Of a DNA stretch of 64,000 nucleotides, positions 1 through 10,620 are shown piece by piece. How positions within the stretch are numbered: position 1 is the first letter of the stretch; each line of letters begins with the position of its first letter. The notes below the pieces were generated by a model, which worked only from the letters and a program-made list of their open reading frames with translations, had not been told where the DNA came from and searched no databases. The position numbers and the translations under genes are program-made. This DNA comes from Chondrosia reniformis (taxonomy: Eukaryota; Porifera; Demospongiae; Chondrillida; Chondrillidae). The DNA is taken from the NCBI GenBank assembly GCA_947172415.1, contig OX359193.1, forward strand, positions 7,899,501-7,963,500. The letters are read 5' to 3'.

Positions 1-3000
1 GATGAGAATTCTCATGATTTTTGTGTGCTACCTCTCTATCTCTGTCAGCAATAGGTTGACATCGTAACCCCCCTTATCACGCGATTCAAAAATTCCTTCA
101 CATTCATCAAAGAATAAGATGGCGTCATTAATTTTTGACTCACGAAAAACAAACTTAAATTCTCGCCAGCTGTCATCTTGCCAAGAGATGGGAAATTGAT
201 AAGCAGAATCTGTATATCAGTCAGAAGAATAACTCAAGATTTGTAAAGGTAATTAGACAAAAATGGCTGCCCTACACTTACATGTAATAAACAATACCGT
301 AATTCAGGAATTTTCGTTGTTAAAATATTTTTGTGGTTGGCTCAAACCACGAAAATTTATCACACGAAATATATTTAACAACGAATAATAACACGAATAA
401 TAACACGTTGTACAATATCGTGGTAACCCCAGACCATGAAAATATTTTAACACGAAAATTTTTCCCACGAAAATTTCCGAACACGAAAATTTCCCGAACT
501 ACGGTACAATGTATTAAGAGTGAAGTACAAAACTTACTATGATTGTGAATACAATGTACCTTTTTATTCAACTTGTTTGCCAGTGCATTGGCCATCATCG
601 TCTTTCCAGTCCCAGGAGGACCATAAAACAACATCACCATCCCGGCTCCGTAGGTAATGATGTCGTCCAAACCCAACCTCTTGCGACACTTCTTGTAGGA
701 TTCAAAGTTACTGACAGTTTCCAAGATCATCTTCTTCTGGTCCTTGCTCAGCACAACCTACGTACAGTAAAACATTGACATTATGCAACACTACCCAAAT
801 CTTATTTCACCTAACAGAGGTCAATTAGAGGTCAATCCTAGGAGGGGAAAAGGATGCTTATGTAATCCATATGTACAATTTATTTCCCATACAGGCTGGC
901 TAGCACATTAGGATACAAAGTCTTTCCTAACCATATGTCAGTTAACAACTCTTACAAAGTGATATATAGTGACTGAGGGCTTGTACTTGATGCACTGAAA
1001 TGTACTTTCCTCTAACACTTGTGGTAGCTGGTAGATTGCAATACAACACTAACACCTTGTAGCCACCAGGCTTCCCTGTCATTACAACACTACATACTAC
1101 AGCATACATACTACAGCATACATACTACAGCATACATACCACAGCATACATACTACAGCATACATACTACAGTACACATACCACAGCATACATACTACAG
1201 CATACATACCACAGCATACATACTACAGCATACATACTACAGTACACATACCACAGCATACATACTACAGCATACATACTACAGCATACATACTACAGCA
1301 TACATCCTACAGCATACATACTACAGTACACATACTTGCTCAAACTTAGTCTTGGGATAGTAGAGATGGGAACCCTCTACTATCTCTGAGAATTCTGTAT
1401 CTAAGCCAACACAGAAGTCAAGCATTCTCCGATCAATCTCAATAGTAGCATTGGCAGGATCGCCATTCAAAGTGACACTAAATAAAAAAGACAACTTAAC
1501 TACCAAAATACAACATTGCATGTTTTCATGGGCCACATGTACCATGCATAGCCATGTGCTGCCGCAACAGTGGTACTAACTACGGCTAACTCTACCTAGG
1601 TATAGTCACATTAATCTAAATATGGCACACCTCTGTTTGACAGGCTACATGTAGCTTACCTCTGGACATTGACCATTCCCTCCCGAACAATGGCAGAACT
1701 CTTGTAAAAGTACTTTCTGTGAGAAATTTGCTCTTCCAATGTATCACAGAACAACCTTAGGAGCATCTTAACAACTGTCCCATTGGCTCCAACTGTTATC
1801 TCAAATGTTGCAAACTGATGAGAAAATAACACATTAATACATTAATTGGTACTCAGGAGGTATACAGGAGGTATACAGGAGGTATACAGGAGGTATACAG
1901 GAGGTATACAAGAGGTATACAGGAGGTATACATTAGGTATACAAGAGGTATACAGGAGGTATACAGGAGATATACAGGAGGTACACAGGAGATATACAGG
2001 AGGTATACATACTTTGCTAGGCTGAATTACTCAGCCTATAAGGGCTACTAGAACATTCTTCTCAAAGTTACAAAGGTTTCTGGACTCTACCATCCTCTCC
2101 AGCCTAGGAATCCAACCTCCACTTTGTTTGGTCAACTACAGGGATTCAGTTAACATCACTTACATACATACCAAACAATACACTAAAATGTGCTTACAAT
2201 ATGGCTTGAAGTGAAGTTTTAACTGAATTGCTATATTTACAATTACCTGGAGTTTCTTTTCACATTTCTTCTGAATCACTTTTAACTTTGACTCAGCCTC
2301 TCTCTAAAGAGTTCAAACAGTCATTGCTGGCACATAATCAGACCTACAACCACAACCATTTAGCTGGCCATACCTTTTGCCTCTTATAGCGGGCCTCGTA
2401 CATCCCACCGTCATCATAATCAGCTTCCATTTCAATCCTTCTTTCAAACTGACGAACTTTCAAGCGTTGTAGGACAAGCTAAAAACATAAGCATATTGTC
2501 TAAAGATGAATATGGTATGGTCAGTGGAGAAGGGGAGTGGTGGAGTGGTCAGTGGAGAAGGGGAGTGGTCAGTGGAGAAGGGGAGTGGTCAGTGGAGAGG
2601 GGGAGTGGTCAGTAGAGAGGGGGAGTGGTGGAGTGGTCAGTGGAGAAGGGGAGTGGTCAGTGGAGAAGGGGAGTGGTGGAGTGGTCAGTGGAGAAGGGGA
2701 GTGGTCAGTGGAGAAGGGGAGTGGTGGAGTGGTGGAGTGGTCAGTGGAGAGGGGGAGTGGTCAGTGGAGAAGGGGAGTGGTCAGTGGAGAGGGGGAGTGG
2801 TGGAGTGGTCAGTGGAGAAGGGGAGTGGTGGAGTGGTCAGGAGAGTAGGGGTGTGGCTTACACTGAGATGGTCATCAAGGTATTCCAAATCTTTCTTATA
2901 AGGTTTAACTTTGTCGTCATCAGCTTCCTATACATATACACAACACAAACATCTATTTGCCATTCTGCCTCCAAACTTGTTCACCAAACATGTATGGCTG

Positions 3001-4973
3001 GGCCCAGCTAGGTGTACCTCTGTGTCTTCTGCTTCTTCTTCCTCTTTTGACTTGCTCTCTTGATGTTGCTTTTCGTGTTTTATCTCCATTTTGAGGATGT
3101 CTGCCAAATCAGTTGGTGCCTCTTCAGTGATCTTAAGTACAGCTGAGATGCAAAGGGACCACATTGGACACTGTTAAGATTAGAAGTGTGGTGTCATTTG
3201 AACATACGTACATACCTCCCTCCACTGGAGTAGAACCATCTTCCTATAGGAGAAACAAATACACCGGGTGCTATAGTTACCAGTTTAGTTATAAATACTA
3301 CAAGTTACCATTCCTTCTGCTCCAGCTGCTCCTCCTGTTTCCAGTGGCTTGGAGTCATTACCTGGGGCTACACAGATAAAATGGAATAGTGTACGATTCA
3401 CAGATAGAAATGTCTGCCATGTGGGAACTCTACAATTGTTGATCAATAAATTATCCAAACACACTTCATATTGGTAAACTTCTAGCTCAACTCTACTTCA
3501 CACTGAATACAACTTACGATTAGGTGTGGAGGGATCTCCCATGTCTTCCCTAAAACTCTCGTTTCCTGGCTCTTCTGCTATAACATCGGCCAAAGCTGTG
3601 TTTTCTATCTTCATAAAGTCACTGCTTGACAGTTTGACGCCCAATAAACCCTTTAAGATGTCACTGTCAAATCTCAAGGCATTGTTCAAGAGAAAGGTCT
3701 GGTTCACGTCAGGAAAGAGTCCCTAGAATATGCAGCAACAAATGCCGACAGCATCTCATCCCAGCAACACAGAGGGTACACCATATTTCCAAACATACTC
3801 ACCTGTTGCATGTGAATCCTCTCAGAATTCAGAAAGTCTAGCATATCAATTATTGATACATCTAGAAGGCCACATATGTAGGTGACATCGTTGCCAAAGT
3901 TTGTTCGGAGCCCAAGCTCAGAAGAAACTCCAAGTGACCCGCACTGCTCAATTAATGAGTAGTACAAGATCTCAGTCTCTACTTCGGTGAGCTTGAACTG
4001 TTGGGCCACCCTGACAACACGGGGAAGATAAACTCTACCCTTTTCCTTCTCTGTAGCAGATAATCGGGTTTTGATAGCTTGCTCCATCCAGTTCTTCACC
4101 TGCACACATATACATAACCAGACTACCCTCATCCACTCCATACATATCATAACAGAGCTAGTGCATACATACATATGCGTATACCCATAACATGCACATT
4201 AACCTGTATGTACTGACTTATTTTGTATACCAATCTCCATTAGTGATCTTAGCTATGAATTTCTTGGATTAAACAATACTCAATTCACTGAAAATAAAAC
4301 TTTGAAAGGAAAACGAAACGCCTTAAACAAAGGAAACAAAAATGAAGCAGAAATTCAAAGTTAGTTTTCATCATTAATGCAACAAGCAATGCAACTGTGA
4401 GGTAACCATGGTAATTAATGATTCATAATTATTATTCTGAGACTTTCATCATTAAAACAATCACACATTACCAATTTACTAGAAGGGGGCGTTTCCCCAT
4501 AACACACCCATGGCCAGCAGACAAATTTATGTCATATAATCTAAAGGAAGAACTTGAATAAATAATATCTTCCCTAAATATCGTGTACAAATTTCACAGC
4601 TCAAAAGGAAAGTATTTGATAATGTAACACTATAGGGATGATATTCAAGTGCGCTTACTTTGATCAAGGAAGCAATCTTAAGGTCGCTCTTGTCGATTTG
4701 TACTTCCTTCGTAGACTTTTCAGGAAGAAGTAGCGATTTCTTCAACTCCCTTTTAATCTCAAATATGTTCAGACGAGTAGTATAAAAGGAAGACAGATCC
4801 TTACAAAATTCGACATTAACGTTTTCGCTATCCTTGCCATAAGCGAGATGGGGTGATGTTTCCAAGAATTGAAGCTGCTTTTGATTCAAGAGTTTAGTGA
4901 TGGACGGACATTCATCCTGCAGTGTTAGCAGAAACATTGCTGGCTCCGCGTTCGCTTCCTTCTCGTCAGCCAT
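1..4973 (-). CDS. AAA+ ATPase gene, 3' end beyond the window
   Basis: AAA-family ATPase; cellular role not known to me. Thirteen exons fit: 4659-4973, 3803-4099, 3518-3722, 3309-3367, 3216-3243, 3018-3142, 2862-2927, 2374-2478, 2247-2297, 1660-1814, 1336-1477, 560-757 and 32-209. Phases agree through exon 12 (582 codons). The protein starts MADEKEANAEP, has a long N-terminal region with an acidic, Glu/Lys-rich stretch (exons 6-8), then Walker A GPPGTGKT in exon 12. The last visible exon carries Walker B (AILFFDECE) followed by an SRDKGG stretch. The two halves of that exon are in different frames: one base appears missing near 155-158. Upstream it reads KILLINFPSLGKM, downstream KFVFRESKINDAIL. 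This is either a sequence error or a disabling mutation. The arginine-finger part is off the edge. Exons 1 and 2 also recur as fragments near 11.5-12.8 and 19.5-20.8 kb. Confidence 0.82.
1093..1332. repeat. CATACTACAG-type 10-bp minisatellite
   Basis: About 24 head-to-tail copies of a roughly 10-bp unit (CATACTACAG, variants with ACC and GTACA) in the intron of the ATPase gene between exons 11 and 12. The array stops only a few bases from the donor of exon 11 (exon end 1336). Confidence 0.9.
1852..2010. repeat. GGTATACAGGA 11-bp minisatellite
   Basis: About 14 tandem copies of the 11-bp unit GGTATACAGGA with few substitutions, in the intron between exons 9 and 10 of the ATPase gene. Confidence 0.9.
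2518..2850. repeat. Purine-rich GGGGAGTGGTCAGTGGAGAA minisatellite
   Basis: Strongly strand-asymmetric G/A-rich array (about 330 bp) of a 20-bp unit GGGGAGTGGTCAGTGGAGAA, with interspersed shorter GGGGAGTGGTGGAGTGGTCA forms. It lies in the intron between exons 7 and 8 of the ATPase gene. The long open frames it contains on the plus strand are by-products of the repeat, not genes. Confidence 0.92.
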
Positions 4974-5156
4974 TTTTGTCGGTCACACGTCCTATACGTA
5001 TATACCCACTAGTATATTGACCTATACACCCATGATTCATACCATTGCAATGTATATATATATGCTATAAGGTACTATATAAGGTACATTTATGAATACT
5101 CGATTGTCTACATAAGCATTTCTGTAAATTGAGTTCAAACTTTAAACTTAAATCTT

Positions 5157-8100
5157 TCAGAGTTCATCATGCTTAGCCTTGAGTGTCTCTCTGGCCTTCT
5201 GAGCTATGTTTGATGGAACCCTAAACCTTGCAAGTGGGCAGTCCCCTTCAATATTCTGACAAAAGAGCTTTTCCAAAGAGGCTGATTTGACAATATCAAA
5301 TCCAACGTTTCCTCCAAATGTTGAAGGCTTCCAGTAATGAGAAGTGGAAATTGGTTCTGCAAAAATACCTTTCAGTGCAAAAGGGGTTACCAATTCAGTC
5401 ATGGTTTGGCCAAATATCTTGTTGGGCATGTGTTTCTCCATAATTATACCAACATAAAAGTCAAGGCCTTCTATGTCTTCATAAATCTCCTCCATATCTT
5501 TAGCCACTTCACTGTCACCTTTGTATGAATATATAGACAATGGAAAATATTATAAATCTTCAATATGCAGTTAACACACCTGTCAATTCTTCAAAAGATT
5601 TATAGGGCTCCATGTTAAAAAATCTCCTGTAATTATTAAAAGACTGCATTCTCAGTTGGCGTTCATATTTAATTAGTTTGGTGCTGACTTCCATTGTGTG
5701 ACTCCCATGGTTATGAGAGGTAACCTATGTGACGAGAGGTAACCTATGTGACGAGAGGTAACCTATGTGACGAGAGGTAACCTATGTGATGGTGAGGGGT
5801 CACCTATGTGACGAGCGGTAACCTATGTGATGAGAGGTAACCTATGTGACAAGAGGTAACCTATGTGACGAGCGGTAACCTATGTGATGAGGGGTCACCT
5901 ATGTGACGAGCGGTAACCTATGTGATGAGAGGTAACCTATGTGACGAGCGGTAACCTATGTGACGAGCGGTAACCTATGTGACGAGCGGTAACCTATGTG
6001 ACGAGAGGTAACCTATGTGACGAGCGGTAACCTATGTGACGAGCGGTAACCTATGTGACGAGAGGTAACCTATGTGACGAGCGGTAACCTATGTGACGAG
6101 CGGTAACCTATGTGACGAGCGGTAACCTATGTGACGAGAGGTAACCTATGTGATGAGAGGTAACCTATGTGACGAGCGGTAACCTATGTGACGAGCGGTA
6201 ACCTATGTGATGAGCGGTAACCTATGTGATGAGCGGTAACCTATGTGACGAGCGACCCACTAGTAATCTATATATATAACAGTAAAATGATGTTTTAGAT
6301 TATTCATGCACTACTATCATAGAGTACGGTAGTACTCTATAAGTAGGGATGGCCGAAAAAAACATGGCCGCCCTATTCAATGTATTATCAATTAACATAT
6401 ACATTCAATTAAATGCACTTGATGTTTACATGTACGTATATATTCTTAAGTAGGTATTAATGTATGTGGCTATTATACAGGTATATAGGCATATATATAA
6501 CCATCTTCATTATATTTCCAGTGCATACTGCGTATATGCTTACCATCCCAGCTAGATTCTTCGACATAGAGTCAACAAACTCACTCATGCCATGTTTCAG
6601 CAATGGTTCCACATTAAACATGAAGTCCTCCATTGTGTAAATTGTTCCAGCAATGTCAAACCTGTCAGGGGCTAGCGGGTGCCAGTGATAGAGGTGATCA
6701 AAAGCTAGATGAATGCGATTACTGGTAGGAATATTCTCCCCAAACATTATTTCTGGCTTGTAGACAAAGTGTAGTTTGAAATTGGCAAGGTGATTAACAT
6801 AATCCTCAACAGTCACCTTAATCATTTCTCCTGGTACATATATAGGTAAAAATACATTACTAAGCTTCCATAAGCACAATATCAAACACAAATATATACC
6901 TAATTATGTAGTCACTAATTCTATTATTAAATGTATTACTAGAAAGATAATATATTACATAATGACGTACATACATTGGAATATAAAAGGACCTGTGTTG
7001 TCATTATATAACAAGCAGTTACATGAACACCCTCAGAGGTTACAATCTTATCACCTTTGTCATTCAATATAATTAATTAAATTGTCAATAAATGATTTTT
7101 CGGTTCCTCTTGAAGCTTTATTATACACCTAATACTTCATGCATGCACTGTACTACTATTTAGTGTAGTCATACCAACCTGTAAGTATTATCTTTGCTGT
7201 CTGATACAGTCTTTCATCGTCCCAAGAAGGGTGTTCCTTCTTCAAAACGGAACATACTCTATTGTGTTCTCTCAGGAAGATGGTACTATACATCAACAGT
7301 CCAGGCAGCAATGCAAAGAAGGGATGACCAAGAGCAAATCTCTTATCTTCTGGGACATTATCCGGATAATGCATAGTAACATTAGCGTCCTTCTGAAATG
7401 GAGGCCATTCCTCTCCATTAATTATCTGAAATAATGAAGGACGCATGATCAGTATCAAGAAAATAATAAAGTTAGTTTTAGGGGAGTTAATTGCACTAAA
7501 GCCTAGACTATATATGATGATAAAATGAATAATTTAATACGATCCCCCATGCAGCCATAAGATTTTGATCTTTTGGTGGGTTAACATACTATATAGTGAT
7601 AGTTCACTTCTTTTTTTTGGTATATATATATTCAAAAGGTTAATTGGCATATTATTATATACCTTCCAGTGATTGATCACTCCTATATTTTGGTATTCAA
7701 GAGGTTAATTGTTCAATCAATATATAATCTATAAGGTGATGTATTAGTCTTAACCTGTGATTTCAGCTTTCCATTAGTGAAGGAACGTAGCAGGTTCTCC
7801 CTCTCCACACTATCGCCATAGACATTGGAGGCATCAATGGTGTGTCGTCCCCAGGTCATTCCAGGTCCCTTTTTAAAATCAGTCTTAAAAAACTGGTGAG
7901 TTAAATGTTGTGCCCAAAATATAAACATGAGACTGGTGTTAAGTGAATCTGGAATGAAATCCTTTCTTTTGAAAAGCTTTTCAGCAACTTCCTCAGGATC
8001 AGGTGGGTTCTTTTTACCTATTATGTGTATGAGTACATGTAAGTTGGGAGAGCATGCAGCTATATACGTATAGCTAAGCTACATGTAAAGACATGCTATC

Positions 8101-9930
8101 CTGATTAAAAATCATGTATCTCTATGAACAACTGCTATGGAAAGCTAAGAGGGAACTGTCGTACTAATTTAAGAGTGTATATATATCCATATACAGAGTA
8201 GATACAGTGTAGCAATTGAACTAACCAGCTATTCCAAATGGCGTGGGACAGTCCTTTGGTACTGGAGGCAGGCACATTGCAAAATAGGATCTGTTCAGTT
8301 GTGCCTCCCTTGTAGTATATTCATGACCGGAATTGTATAGAGGTGGTTCAGCAATGGTTGATATTCCTCCTACATATGTTTATGCATATAAGTATATGTA
8401 CAGATATATATATGCTTACTCTGTAAAAAGCCTATAGGGAACTAAACCTGGAGAGAGCTTTGGATGAAGATACCTATAAGAAAACACCATGGCTCCCTCT
8501 TTTATACTATTACCTGCCTGCAGGATATGAGCAAACTGAAAGTTTAAAAAAACACTCGTTATACATTCAGCTACCCATATCTGTTAAATCACCCTTTTAT
8601 ACACCTTATCCTATATTCACTGAACTGATGGACCATTTCAGAAATTTGTGCCTGCACATGTGACTAGATTACATATATGTATCTAGCCATGGGTGGATGG
8701 ACTGGCAGCCATGGGTGGATGGACTGGCAGCCATGGTGGATGGACTGGCAGCCATGGGTGGATGGACTGGCAGCCATGGGTGGATGGACTGGCAGCCATG
8801 GTGGATGCACTGGCAGCCATGGGTGGATGGACTGGCAGCCATGGTGGATGGACTGGCAGCCATGGGTGGATGGACTGGCAGCCCAAACACTCCAAATTAG
8901 TCTCAGACTGGTACTACTGATAAAATGAATGGCGAACCACAGAGGATATTCTGATGTTTTGTAGCAATAATTTTCTACTTTAACCCATGGCCATAAAGAA
9001 CGTATAAGCACCTATAACCCAGTACTTTTATATAGTCAGTCTGTATAGCTCAGTACTTTTATATAGTGTTTTAAGTAAAAAGTCTCTGAGAAACTCTACC
9101 CTGTTAACAATACTCCAAATCCAGTCAAAATGTTGAAACAAATAGTTAATAGTTTCCCTGCTTGGTCTGAACAAATTGCTCAACCAAGTTGACAAATATG
9201 CTACAACAGGAAGAAGATAAAAAACAAGAATAAAAATACACACCAAATGTGCTGTAGCTATGGTATATGTATATGTATTACTGTCCTCTGTTTTCATTAA
9301 CCTGCCTATCGATGAAGACTGCATCACTCTTACCATGCTCACAGTCAGTCCCATAGTAGCCTGTCTCTGTACAATCACAGGTATAACCATTTCCTTCAGA
9401 CATGCATACTCCTTTGTTCTGGCAAGGAAATGAACAACAAGGATTGCCTATATAGGGTAGAAAGTGAAGCAATACAGCTCTATACATATTATAACAATGT
9501 CATAGCAGCTCATATATATAGGGCAGAAAGTGAAGCAATACAGCACTATACCTATTTTAACGATGTCATAGCTAGCAGCTCAACCAAGTCTAATAGTATA
9601 TAACCACACAATATTCTACACGTATACAAATAAGATATAAATCTAAATATTGTCATAATTCTAGATTGGCGTTACTGACAATCAAACTCGATCCGAGTCA
9701 ATATATATTTTTTAGTGCTACATTGGACTTTTGTAATGTCCTAGCACCTGTTGGTGTGCTGCACTCTAATCATGATATTGATATTGATATACGCGAAGCA
9801 GTTGGTCACAACCTATAATATTATACTCGATATACTACGAGATTGGCTTACTTGAACATGCTAAATGGTAGCACACGATGAACAACAAACAAAACAGTTC
9901 TACTATAATTCGGCTCGACCCTCTGTCCAT
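5157..9930 (-). CDS. PTGS: Prostaglandin G/H synthase (cyclooxygenase), tandem copy 1
   Basis: Cyclooxygenase/peroxidase converting arachidonate-type fatty acids to prostaglandin H2 in the ER lumen. Nine exons join in phase: 9852-9930, 9334-9447, 9057-9200, 8226-8369, 7755-8017, 7179-7425, 6544-6830, 5580-5724 and 5157-5518; 594 aa, about the family's length. Signal peptide 1-25; EGF module 27-64 with the NPCC start; membrane-binding helices about 65-112 including Arg103 (family Arg120); NRS glycosylation site; distal [11 protein letters not shown] with His201 (family His207); LYHWHPL with catalytic Tyr378 (family Tyr385) and heme ligand His381 (family His388); C-terminal HDEL retention signal. 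Oddities: Phe348 where vertebrate enzymes, and copies 2 and 3, have the substrate-gate Tyr355; Ala522 in place of the aspirin-acetylated Ser530. Start chosen because it opens a clean signal peptide whose exon joins the EGF exon in phase. Family assignment is very secure; activity is inferred. Confidence 0.95.
5714..6255. repeat. 19-bp minisatellite spanning the exon 8 splice acceptor, COX copy 1
   Basis: About 28 copies of the unit AGGTAACCTATGTGACGAG. On the coding (-) strand each unit consists of the last 7 intron bases (CACATAG) plus the first 12 bases of COX exon 8 (GTTACCTCTCAT). The array therefore grew by tandem duplication across the splice acceptor and carries about 28 acceptor look-alikes. 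The equivalent arrays in copies 2 and 3 have about 23 and 29 units. Confidence 0.93.
8686..8882. repeat. GGATGGACTGGCAGCCATGG-type minisatellite in COX copy 1 intron 3
   Basis: About nine copies of a 21-22 bp unit (GTGGATGGACTGGCAGCCAT). COX copies 2 and 3 keep only one relic of the unit (GGACTGGCAGCC), so the array expanded in copy 1 only, or was lost in the others. It sits beside a short segment inverted relative to the other copies. Confidence 0.9.
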
Positions 9931-10620
9931 GGCCGCCGCAAACCCAATTGATCAAAGGGAAGGATTTATGAGGTCATCGTCGTCGATTCGAGTACACTAG
10001 TACGACACCGATCGCGACAGGCATATCGGCTAACATGACACGTATGTGAGGATTCATCTTACTAGAAGACAACTTGGAACTACCAGCAAGAGGACAAGCC
10101 AGAAAATCTGCCTCATGTAAGTCCAATTTCATTTTCTATATAGCATGCCAAGATCAAGACTCGCTGATATTAAGACCATGTGATCTTGCAGTATATATAT
10201 ACATGTATAGCATATTTTGATTTATTTATCATGTATTGCAAAGGAATGATAAATGATGTAGGTCCCCCTGTTTATACCAGCCATGGCCGATGGGGCTGTA
10301 CCTCTTGTAAACCAATAATAATAACAGTGACAGTGTGCCAAACCAGTTCAACATCCCCAGAACCAGAAATTTACATCAAAGCCACCACTGACTCTTAATA
10401 AGGACTTGCATTCATTGAGTATCATGATTGTAATACAAACATAGAATCTAATGTTTTTGGTGGAAATATAACATACAATTTATATAGAATTGTCATCCAC
10501 AGCATATATACAATCACACTTATCAAAGAGCATTTCCTATTTCTTTTAATATAGGAAATAATAATAAAACAATGAATCAGCAATATCAGCTTTAAGTTCA
10601 CAAGGTTATCACAGAAGTGT
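9931..10620. other. COX copy 1 upstream region with a retroposon-like tail
   Basis: No gene seen. The block is nearly the same upstream of all three COX genes and again at 49555-50222, so it travels with COX exon 1. At about 10272-10335 it holds a TATACCAGCC...AATAATAATAAC stretch resembling the 3' tail of the insert that interrupts the ATPase exon copies at 12276-12567. This suggests an old copy of the same retroposon family. No convincing TATA box was identified for COX. Confidence 0.6.

Noticed and set aside
2506-3011. Long open frames of WSVEKGSG-type repeats
   Set aside because: Produced by the 20-bp minisatellite in an intron; all three frames are open only because of the repeat.
5710-6255. 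CRISPR-like array (19-bp units)
   Set aside because: Units are directly adjacent with no unique spacers, lie in a eukaryotic intron and derive from the splice acceptor.
8405-8530. Possible extra COX exon between exons 3 and 4, since the sequence is conserved in the three copies
   Set aside because: Exons 3 and 4 join in phase exactly as in other COX proteins (KRGIST...PPLYN), leaving no room. Conservation here reflects recent duplication.
8664-9011. Open frames of [11 protein letters not shown] or MDWQPWVDG repeats on both strands
   Set aside because: By-products of the COX copy 1 intron minisatellite.
10180-10398. 72-residue plus-strand frame repeated upstream of each COX gene (YTSHGRWGCTSCKPIII...)
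   Set aside because: Copied with the COX upstream block and overlaps the retroposon-like tail; lost at the fourth copy's left side. No domain, so not a gene.
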